Of a stretch of 64,000 bases of DNA, positions 55,097 through 64,000 are shown one piece after another. The stretch spans positions 125,161,706 to 125,225,705 of the forward strand of contig CM075650.1 of NCBI GenBank assembly GCA_037953625.1. The letters run 5' to 3'. The notes below the pieces were generated by a model that saw only the letters and a program-made list of their open reading frames with translations, was not told the DNA's origin and searched no databases. Numbering within the stretch: position 1 is the stretch's first letter; each line of letters starts with the position of its first letter. The DNA is from Crotalaria pallida. Taxonomy: Eukaryota; Streptophyta; Magnoliopsida; Fabales; Fabaceae. The position numbers and the translations under genes are program-made.

Positions 55097-58000
55097 TGTA
55101 ACACCCTCACTTATTATTAGTAATTATTAGGTTTTATAAAAATCGGAGTTTGAAAATTTCTTTTTAATACCTAAATTCCTTTAAAAGGTTTTACGGAAAT
55201 CCGGCAGAGTTTCCTCTGTTTTCCGGACTTCCCAAAATTTTTCTTCTAAAAACCTGTCAGTCCTGAAACTTTTAAAACATAAACAACAACAGTCTAATAG
55301 TTATATCAGATCCTAATGCCCGATGGATACAAAGTTCAGGGCGAACAACTATTACATATTTGAATTACAAAATACTGGTCCACTCAAAACATATATATAT
55401 ATATATATATATTCACTCCACGTAGTGGAATGAAGATCCTGCCTGGCCAGCACTGGTGTATGCTCCACTTGCGTACCTGAAAAAATGTTAACAACACAGG
55501 GGAAGCATCACACAGAACTTAAAAAGGAGATTTCTAAGCAGATATATACGACACGCCAAAACTATTCAAGCCTATGCTATGCTACACAATTCATGTTCTT
55601 CTTTCCTTTTTACCACCTGATTGTTTCCCAATTCTTATCCTTTCTAAATGTTTTCTTTTAGATAATCCTTAATCTCTATTTATCCATGTTACTCATTACT
55701 TTCGTTATTTTCCTTTTTATTCTCATTTGTATTTCCATTTTAAACTTCCGTTTATGTTATTCTCATTACTCTTTTTCCTTTCCATTTTCCTTTATTACTT
55801 TTGCTCTTTCCTTTTTCACATTTACTATTTGGCCACAGGGTCAATACAACCACCTGCGCCGTTTACCAATTATAATAGGCCACAGGGTCAATACAACCAC
55901 CTGCGCCGTTTACCAATCATAATAGGCCACAGGGTCAATACAACCACCTGCGCCGTTTACCAATCATAATAGGCCACAGGGTCAATACAACCACCTGCGC
56001 CGTTTACCAATCATAATAGGCCACAGGGTCAATACAACCACCTGCGCCGTTTACCAATCATAATAGGCCACAGGGTCAATACAACCACCTGCGCCGTTTA
56101 CCAATCATAATAGGCCACAGGGTCAATACAACCACCTGCGCCGTTTACCAATCATAATAGGCCACAGGGTCAATACAACCACCTGCGCCGTTTACCAATC
56201 ATAATAGGCCACAGGGTCAATACAACCACCTGTGACATCTATCATTTTATCTAGGCCACAGGGTCAATACAACCACCTGTGACATCTATCATTTTATCTA
56301 GGCCACAGGGTCAATACAACCACCTGTGCCATGCCACAGGGTCAATACAACCACTTGTGACATTTATCATTTTCTTTATTTCTCATCATTAACTCGTCTT
56401 ATCCTTTTCTCTTTACATTTAGTCCCTTAATTCTCTTTAATTCTTTTAATTCATTAACCATCTTTAATCCCTATTATGTGTTTACTCCCCTTGTCCCTTT
56501 TCCTTATTTTTGTTTATTCTAAATATATTCAACTCACTAATAATTCTCGTTCCCAATTAACTTTGCTTGATTTAGCCCTATGCATTATATTTCAATTCTC
56601 GCCACTCACCCTTAATAAATTTCATTTCCCTTTCTTTTCTTTTTCTTCTTCTCTTCCTCTGTTTATTTTTCCTACATCACTCATATTTAATAATTCCTAG
56701 CTCATGCATTTAGAACCAAATATATTATTTCTTTTTCCGTTAACCCTCTCTTTCTTATTTTCCGTTTATTTCTTTCCTCTAATGGTTAATTACTCATTCA
56801 CTCCATTTATTTGTATTAACCTTATTTCATCCTAATTTAATTCTCAACTCATTTCTACACTTTCTTTATTTAGTTCCGGCTCTCCCTAATAAATCTCTAA
56901 TTTCTTCCCTTTCTTACTTACGCTACTCACTCATTATTATAATTCCGCTTATTTCGTTGCTAATTGTTTCAACTCTTCTTTAACTAAATTTTATTTCCTA
57001 ATTATCTTCCTTCATTATTAGCGGGCTACTCTAAGGTTCATTAACAATTACCATTTTCCCCGGTCCTAGCGATAGATATAACTACCCAGAAATACACCCC
57101 TTAAGGACTGGTAATGAAACCCCTTACCTCAATCGATGACAGCGAGAGGGGAAACCTTAGTCTGACGCTTTACTCCCCGCCTTACGCTCTAGCTCGGCTC
57201 CAATTTGATCCTAAGCTTCCAAAATCTTTGATTCCAAGCACGGCGGGGACAATCGATCTCGATCGCGGTGACGGTGTTGCTCCTCCTTATTTGCGAACGA
57301 TCGCGGCCGGATCGAGGCCCAAGCTTCAAGCCTCGGACTACCCAACACAAGCCCGGTGCGAATCACGATCGGTGTCGGTGTCGGCGTCGGTGAGATCCGG
57401 CGAGGAGATAGAAAACCCTAGAGGAGAGAGAAACACAAAGGAAGGAGGAAGAGAGTAAGGGAACTCAATCAATAGGGAAAGGGAGAGGAAGAAGAGGTCA
57501 TGGTGGTGGTGGTGGGTGGTGGCTCGTGGTGGTGGCTATGGTGTGGTGTGGTGGTGGAGGAAAAGGAGGAGAGGGAGAGAAAAGGAGGGAAAGAGACTAA
57601 GAGGGAGGAGAGAGAGAGGCGTCCATGGTGATGATGGTGGGCTTGGCGGTGGATGGAGGGGTGCTTGGGGGCTGCTGGACGGAGGTGGGTGAAGGGAGAA
57701 GGTCTGGGGCGGAGAAATGAGGAGAGAAGGGGGTCTGGTGCGCAGCTCTTATAGAGCTGGTGCGGATCAGATCCACGTGCGCGCCTGAGCGCGGACGGGT
57801 CGCGCCTGAGCGCGGGGCACGCACCAGGCTGGTGCTGGTGCGGAAACGCGTGCGTCTGGTGCGGGGGATGGGAGACTCTGGCGCGCCATTTTCTGGTTGG
57901 TGCGCACGTTGCGCATCAGGGGCGCGCCTGGGCGAGGCTGGTGCGCGCTTGGGAGAATTTTCCACGGGTTTGGTGCACCTGGTGCACACCGGTGCGCCTG

Positions 58001-58387
58001 GGCGTGCACCAGTGCGCCTGGGCGTGCACCAGTGGTTCCTGACATCGATTCGTCATAACTTTTTCGTTAACCGTCGGATCGGGTCCAAATTTTTAGGCAA
58101 GCTTCTTCACCCCATAAACTTCATATCCAACGGTGGAATTTATTTTCTTAGCATCCTATAATAAATTTCTAATTTTCTCTTTTCGGTCGATTTCTAGCAT
58201 CGAAAACGCCGATTTAACTCCCGATCTCGCTTATATGACTTTGCCCAAAGCCATAAATGCCTTCTATACAACTCCTAGGTCCTATATTCACCACTCACAT
58301 ATCTAGAAAAATTCATTAAGTCAGTTTTCCAATTTTTCTAAGGTTTTTAATAATTATTTCATTTAAATCAAAGTTTAGGATGTTACA
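55097..58387 (-). repeat. 5' LTR of Chr5 (3291 bp)
   Basis: Same ends as the other LTR; the excess of about 240 bp comes mainly from extra minisatellite units (55831-56365) and a 21-base addition in the GCGC cluster (near 57935), less a shorter (AT)n run (55390-55411). Confidence 0.9.
57774..58033. repeat. GCGC-rich palindrome cluster, Chr5 5' LTR
   Basis: Repeated GGTGCGCCTGGGCGTGCACC and related motifs, the same vocabulary as the Chr2 LTR cluster. Short frames through it are not counted as genes. Confidence 0.8.
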
Positions 58388-59434
58388 GGTGAAGTACAAC
58401 GGTATGAGGTACCTTCCGATGTGGAGGTGAAGTACCCAATGGCCAATTTGTATGAGGTACCTTCCGGTGTGGAGGTGAAGTACAATGGTATGAGGTACCT
58501 TCCGGTGTGGAGGTGAAGTACCCATAGGCCCAAATGTATGAGGTACCTTCCAGTGTGGAGGTGAAGTACATTGGTTCGAAATAAATTTTATGAATGGAAT
58601 AAAGGAAAGAGAAGAAAAAGAATGAATTATGATGATAATATAGAAAATTGAAATTTAAAGTGTGCTACATGGTAAATTGAATGGAAAAGATTATTGTTTT
58701 ATGATTAATGCTCTGTTGAACCAAGATAGAATTTATGAATTTATGCCTTAGCATAGCTTAATAAGAACTAAATAAATATGATATGCGTATACCTTTCATT
58801 GGGAGTGCTTAATTGTGAAACATGCTTTATTTGACTGTATGTGATTGGCCTGGTGCTTCAGTATAGCATGATAGAAATTGCTTCCCTATTTTATTGTGTA
58901 ATACTCACCTCCTTACCATTTTTCAGGTACTGAGTTGGAGTATACACCAGGATCGGCCGAGCAGGATTACTCTCCCTCACAGGGAGAGTAGGGTTGGGTT
59001 TTAGATATATTTATTTTGGCCTAAGCCTCCGTATTCATTTGATGTATTTGGGCTGTATATGCTTTTGAGAGAGGCTTAGGATAGTTTCTTTTGTGCATGG
59101 TTTATGATTCATTTTTGGGCGTAGTTGCTGTTATGGTCTCTTGATATGCATACTTTACATTGATGCTGGCACTCTGACAAACTGAGTCTGATGTTTTACA
59201 CTTGAGCCCATGGGGCAACTATGTGATGCATACTTACTTTCATGTGAGCCCTTCTGGCTACTGTTGATATTATATACATGCGTTTATCAGGTTGAAGTTT
59301 TTGGAAAAGTCGGATAAACAAACGAAACTCCGTCCGTTTGACGGTTGATTTTTATAATCTAAAAATGAATTTTTAAGTTCATAGTTTTAATATAAGGGGT
59401 ATTAAGGGTAATTAATTATAGGGTGTTACATTTA

Positions 59435-59446
59435 TGGTATCAGAGC
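59435..59446 (+). other. Primer binding site of Chr4b (tRNA-iMet type)
   Basis: TGGTATCAGAGC, a perfect match, followed by the two-hairpin leader at 59464-59506 (identical in the stems to Chr4a). Confidence 0.9.
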
Positions 59447-59609
59447 AGTTTCTCCTCGGCCTTGGAGTTAGGCAAACTCCACCTGATTACTCACCTAGCG
59501 AGTAATGGATGCTCATAGTAAGAGTTTAGGAATTTAATAGTATTATTATAGTATCATGTTTACATTTAGTAGTTACGTCTTACTTGTCTGTTCTCTTTGG
59601 CTAAGCAGT

Positions 59610-62600
59610 ATGGTTGGAAGAAGAGCTGCTAATGATGGGCTTGCAGCCATTCTGGAGCATCTGTCACAGATGCAACAGCAGCAGGGAGAGCAGATGGCTG
59701 CTGCCGCAGCAGCAGCCGCTATGCAACCAACTCCAGTTGAGATTGACTGGATGGCTAGGTTCCGCAAGAATGATCCACCTCGTTTTGAGGGTGGAAATGA
59801 CCCTGATGGAGCACAAAGATGGATTCAGGAGATCGAGAAGATCGCCCGCTCTATTTACCCACCCATGGAGCAGCATGTGCGACTGGCGGAATTCATGCTA
59901 ACCAATGAGGCTGAGCATTGGTGGGACCGGCAGAGAAGGGGATTGGAGGCAGCCAATCCGGTGGTTTCATGGAAAGTATTCAAGGGTCTCTTTCTAGGGA
60001 AGTATTTCCCCGAGGACGTGAGAAGGGAGAAGGAGATTGCCTTTCTCCAACTGACTCAAGGCTCCATGTCAGTTGGGGATTATGCAGCTAGATTTGAAGA
60101 TCTTATCCGATTCTCTGACTATCGGGATGCCAGTGAGCGTGGAAAATGCATCAAGTTTGAGTCTGGACTCAAGACTGATATTCGCCTCTCTTGCGAGTAT
60201 CACAACATTGACAATTTGGCCCGCTTGGTCAACATGGCGAGCACTTACGAGAAGGGGCTTAAGAGGAAAATGGCAGAAGATAAAAGCAAGACTGTGCAGA
60301 GAAGTGGTGGTCCTATCAGAGGCAAGGGAGCGGTGCAGCGACCAGGCCCCTATGCAGGCCCTATGTGGAGTTCACCTGGTCCTATTCCGCCTTGCCCTCA
60401 TTGTGGCAGGCATCATAGAGGAGTATGCTGGAATTTGACTCAGAATCAACCAAGTGTCACATGTTTCAAGTGTGGACAACCCGGTCATGTTGCAACTAAC
60501 TTCCCAAAGAACGCAGTTAAGAAAGAAGCCAATATGACTAGGGCGCAGAGGATTGGTGATGGTCGCCCACTACAGAAGGGGAAGGTGTACACTCTTGATG
60601 GAGAGGAGGTGACAGAGGCTGATGAGCTGATTCGAGGTATTGGCCATATAAATGATATTGCATGTGGTATTCTATTTGACGGTGAAGCTACACACTCTTT
60701 TATTTCTGTCAATTGCATGGAAAGACTAAAGTTATCTGCTGTTGAGATGCCTTTTAAATTGTCTGTTTCTACCCCTACAAATTCAGCTGTGGTTACATCT
60801 TTGATGTCCTTGGATTGCCCTCTTCGCGTATTGGAGCGGGAATTCAAAGTGAACTTGATATGTTTGCCCTTAACCAAGCTGGATATCATTCTAGGCATGG
60901 ACTGGATGTCCCAGAACCGTGTCCTTCTTGATTGTAGCCAGAAGTCAGTAATTTTCTGTCAAGTCTCTGTGTCGGCCATGGATGATGAGGAAGCATCGGA
61001 TATTAGCAAAATCTCCGTGGTTTGTGAGTTCCCGGATGTTTTTCCAGCTGAAATTCCTGGATTGCCTCCAGCCAGAGAAGTAGAATTTGGCATCAATCTT
61101 ATGCCTGGTGCCGGCCCGATATCTAAAGCGCCTTACAGAATGGCCCCTCCAGAGTTGGAAGAGTTGAAGAAGCAGTTGGAGGAGCTTTTGGCGAAAGGGT
61201 TCATAAGACCGAGTGTTTCCCCATGGGGGGCTCCTATCCTCTTTGTTAAAAAGAAGGATGGAAGTGTTCGCATGTGCACTGATTACCGTCAGTTGAATGC
61301 AGTGATGGTGAAGAATAAATATCCGCTCCCACGCATTGATGATTTGTTGGATCAGCTTAGGGGAGGTGCAGTTTTCTCAAAAATTGACCTCCGATCTGGA
61401 TACCATCAAATCCGTATCCGAGAGTAGGACATTCCTAAAACTGCTTTTAGATCTCGGTATGGGCATTTTGAATATGTGGTGATGCCTTTCGGTCTCACGA
61501 ATGCACCTGCTATCTTCATGGATTACATGAACAGGATCTTCAGGCCGTACTTAGACTCATTTGTCATTGTGTTCATTGATGACATTCTTATCTATTCCAA
61601 GAGCCAGAAGGAGCATGAAGATCATTTGAGAACGGTGCTCCAAGTGCTCAAAGACAAACATCTCTATGACAAGTTTTCTAAATGTAGTTTCTGGTTGAAT
61701 GAAGTGTATTTTATGGGGCATGTGATTTCTGAGAAAGGAGTTGCGGTTGACCCTTCTAAGGTGGAAGCGGTGCTTAAGTGGGAGAGACCCCAGTCCATCA
61801 CAGAAATCAGAAGTTTCCTTGGTATGGCTGGTTATTATAGGAGGTTCATTGAAGGGTTTTCTAAGCTAGCCCTTCCTTTGACTACTCTTACGCGGAAGGG
61901 TGTTCCATTTGAATGGTCCCCAGAATGTGAAGAGAGTTTCCAGGAGTTGAAGAGGCGATTGACTAGTTCCCCGGTGTTGATCTTGCCGGATCCGACTCAA
62001 TCCTTCGTAGTGTATTGTGATGCTTCAAAACAAGGGTAGGGTTGTGTGCTGATGCAGCAAGGACAAGTCATAGCTTATGCATCCAGGCAATTGAGACAGC
62101 ATGAGCATAACTATCCCACTCATGATCTTGAGTTGGCAGCAGTAGTTTTTGCTTTGAAAATCTGGAGGCACTATCTGTATGGTTCAAAATTTGAAGTCTT
62201 TAGTGATCATAAAAGCCTTCGCTATCTTTTTGATCAAAAAGAGTTGAATATGAGACATAGGAGGTGGATGGAGTTTCTGAAGGACTATGATTTCAATCTC
62301 CAGTACCATCCGGGAAAAGCAAATGTAGTGGCTGATGCACTAAGTCGCAAGACTTTGCATGTCAGCAATTTGATGGTGAAAGAGATGCAGCTAATCCAAG
62401 AGTTCAGTGACCTCAATTTGAAAATGCAAGTGAAAGAGAAGAGCATTGTTCTAGAAATGCTGCAGGTTACTAATGACTTGATTGGCCTTATTAGAGAGAG
62501 ACAAACTGATGATGTAGAATTACAGAAGTTGTTGGAAGGGGCATCGGGCAATGAAGAGCCCGATTTTGTGAAAGGTTCAGATGGCATTATCTGATTTAGG

Positions 62601-63911
62601 GGTCGGATATGTGTTCCCATGGACTTCGAGATCAGAAGGGATATCCTGTGGGAAGCACATCGGACCAAAATGAATTTCCATCCTGGTGCAACAAAAATGT
62701 ACCAAGATCTGAAAAAGATTTATTGGTGGCCGAAGTTGAAAACCGATGTAGCAGATCATGTATCTCATTGTCTTACTTGCCAGAAAGTTAAGATTGAGCA
62801 TCAAAAGCCTAGTGGTCCATTGCGATCACTTGATATACCGGAGTGGAAGTGGGATAGTATAGCTATGGATTTTGTGACAGGTCTACCTAGGACTGCTGCA
62901 GGATGTGATGCAGTTTGGGTGGTTGTGGACCGTCTCACAAAGTGTGCCCACTTTATTCCGATTCACAAGAAGTACACTCTGGAGAAGTTGACTCAGTTGT
63001 ATATCAGGGACATAGTGAAACTGCATGGTGTTCCTACCAGTATTGTATCCGATCGTGATCCGAGATTTCTGTCTAGATTTTGGCAGAGTCTTCAGGAGGC
63101 ATTGGGTACTAAGCTGAAATTCAGTACGGCTTATCATCCGCAGACAGACGGACAATCTGAGCGTACTATCCAGACACTGGAGGATTTATTGAGAGCATGT
63201 GTTCTGGAGCAGGCTGGTAGTTGGGAGCAGTTACCGCCGTTGATGGAGTTTACTTATAATAACAGCTTCCACTCCAGTATTGGCATGGCACCATTTGAGG
63301 CTCTCTATGGCAGAAAGTGCAGGACGCCTTTGTGTTGGTTCCAAATAGGAGAGAATCTGTTGACAGGTCCTAATATTGTGAAAGAAACAACTGAGAAGAT
63401 CACAATGATCAAGAACAAGATGAAAACATCCCAGGATCGCCAGAAGAATTATGCTGATAGGCGTAGGAGACCCTTGGAATTTGATGTTGGGGATCATGTG
63501 TTTCTAAGAGTGTCTGCAGTCACTGGGATTGGTAGAGCAATTAGGTCCAAGAAACTAACTCCTCGGTTTGTTGGACCTTATGAGATCTTGAAGAAGGTTG
63601 GTCCGGTAGCTTACAAAATTGCTATGCCCCCTCACTTAGCTAGGCTTCATGATGTATTCCATGTTTCACAGCTAAGAAAATACGTTCATGATCCTACTCA
63701 TGTGGTCACATTGGACGAGTTGCCTTTGAAGGAGAATTTGACTTTTGAGGTGTTGCCAGTGAGGATTGAAGACAGGCAGGTGAGACAATTAAGAGGCAAG
63801 GAGATCAGCTTGGTCAAAGTCATTTGGAGCAGGAACAATGTAGAGGAGGCTACTTGGGAGCTAGAAAGCAAGATCAGACAATCTCATCCACACTTGTTCG
63901 AGGACAACTGA
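59610..63911 (+). pseudogene. gag-pol: Chr4b gag-pol polyprotein, three stop codons
   Basis: I place the start at ATG 59610 (MVGRRAANDGLAAILEHL) by comparison with Chr4a; an upstream ATG at 59556 would add 18 residues that are not part of the family. A single frame runs about 1433 codons to 63911, broken only by three in-frame stops: 61425-61427 in RT, 62037-62039 in RNase H (after CDASKQG) and 62592-62594 before the integrase finger. Domain order is as in Chr4a, with intact RT (VFIDDILIYS), HHCC finger, integrase D,D,E and a complete chromodomain-like tail (ATWELESKIRQSHPHLFEDN). Shared defects with Chr4a are the zinc knuckle ending in Phe298 and the protease motif without Ser (LFDGEATHSF). 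None of the Chr4b stops occurs in Chr4a, so they arose after the duplication. Confidence 0.93.
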
Positions 63912-63947
63912 ATTTCGAGGACGAAATTCGGGTAAGTGGGAGAGGAT
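63912..63947 (+). other. Polypurine tract region of Chr4b
   Basis: The conserved TTTCGAGGACGAAATTCGGG plus TAAGTGGGAGAGGAT, identical to Chr4a. Confidence 0.75.
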
Positions 63948-64000
63948 TGTAACATCCCAAACTTCATTTATAGTGTAATCTATGTTGTGATGGTCCTAGG
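63948..64000 (+). repeat. Start of the Chr4b 3' LTR (53 bp, window edge)
   Basis: TGTAACATCCCAAACTTCAT and following bases match the 5' LTR start. The rest is outside the window. Confidence 0.85.

Larger units (their letters stand above)
49511..58387 (-). mobile_element. Chr5: gag-only chromovirus derivative, complete with TSD
   Basis: Minus-strand order: 5' LTR (58387 to 55097), primer site, two-hairpin leader, intact gag (54918 to 54001), 1.4 kb filler, polypurine tract, 3' LTR (52560 to 49511). No protease, RT or integrase. TSD GGTGA. With an intact gag and LTRs differing mostly by repeat number, it looks like the youngest chromovirus here. It fits the TR-GAG type. Confidence 0.92.
48116..59430 (+). 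repeat. 5' LTR of Chr4b, split by Chr5
   Basis: LTR parts 48116-49510 and 58388-59430. Chr5 entered the GGTACC minisatellite inside GGAGGTGA, leaving four units on the left (49349-49510) and the rest on the right (from 58388). TSD GGTGA (49506-49510 and 58388-58392). Confidence 0.9.
19756..64000 (+). mobile_element. NA: non-autonomous Athila-like element as a tandem LTR-internal array
   Basis: Three LTRs (19756-21305; 24130-44389 with Chr4a inside; 47213 onward with Chr4b inside) and two internal regions (21306-24129 and 44390-47212). LTR ends are TGATTT...AAATCA. Each internal region has an Athila-type primer site, one short gene of unknown function and a polypurine tract, but no protease, RT or integrase. 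Two internal regions sharing a middle LTR is the product expected from unequal LTR recombination. The right end lies beyond the window. Confidence 0.85.
47213..64000 (+). repeat. NA LTR 3, split by Chr4b, running off the right edge
   Basis: Begins TAATTTGGGTCTGATATATA, where the TG start has become TA. It is interrupted at 48115/48116 by Chr4b, at the same AAAAC site as in LTR 2. The remainder is outside the window. Confidence 0.85.
48116..64000 (+). mobile_element. Chr4b: second chromovirus copy, with Chr5 nested in its 5' LTR
   Basis: 5' LTR 48116-59430 (Chr5 at 49511-58387), primer site, gag-pol 59610-63911, 3' LTR from 63948. It shares insertion site and several coding defects with Chr4a, so it is a duplicate of the same insertion rather than a separate event. 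Confidence 0.9.

Noticed and set aside
59556..59609. Upstream in-frame start adding 18 hydrophobic residues to Chr4b gag, resembling a signal peptide
   Set aside because: The matching Chr4a start is the ATG at 27599; the upstream codons are untranslated leader that happens to be open in Chr4b.

Overview
The window is a plant (probably eudicot) nuclear heterochromatin-type region made entirely of nested LTR retrotransposons. I see no host gene, no rRNA or tRNA gene and no CRISPR. A plant origin follows from the lineages present: chromodomain-bearing Ty3/Gypsy elements with tRNA-iMet type primer sites and 2.5-3.5 kb LTRs (Tekay/Del-like), Athila-like Ty3/Gypsy elements with tRNA-Asp type primer sites, and a SIRE-like Ty1/Copia element. 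Names used below are mine: Cop, Ath1, Chr1 to Chr5, NA, Pal and Sol.

Layout, left to right. Cop (Copia, minus, 1-1718) sits in the gag of Ath1 (Athila, minus, 1719-4899). Ath1 sits in the reverse transcriptase of Chr1 (chromovirus, minus, 4900-18172). The 3.5 kb 5' LTR of Chr1 (6815-18172) is split by Chr2 (plus, 9727-17574, gag-only, TSD ACCAC). Chr1 itself is inserted in the integrase region of Chr3 (plus, 18173-19755). The 3' LTR of Chr3 is split at 19755/19756 by NA, a non-autonomous Athila-like element.

NA is a tandem LTR-internal-LTR-internal-LTR array: LTRs start at 19756, 24130 and 47213. The second and third NA LTRs both carry a full chromovirus (Chr4a from 24969, Chr4b from 48116) at exactly the same target site, AAAAC. 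So Chr4 inserted once and the block was then duplicated, probably by unequal LTR recombination. Later insertions distinguish the copies. Chr4a's 3' LTR received Pal (33729-43065), a 9.3 kb element with 2.79 kb inverted arms, TG...CA ends and a 5-bp TSD (TAAAT). Pal's right arm then received an Athila solo LTR (Sol, 40142-41265, TSD ACGAC). Chr4b's 5' LTR received Chr5 (minus, 49511-58387, TSD GGTGA), a gag-only chromovirus with the only intact full gag frame in the window.

All other coding regions carry stops or frameshifts. The points most worth follow-up are: the palindromic element Pal and its modular spacer; a shared layout in several chromovirus LTRs (predicted introns holding family-specific minisatellites, then a short exon and a hairpin); a two-hairpin leader between primer site and gag with a compensatory base change; an unexplained 156-codon frame inside the Chr1 LTR; repeated polypurine tracts in the gag-only elements; and short palindrome clusters shared between unrelated retroelement lineages. 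Lineage assignments come from reading motifs by eye, without database searches.
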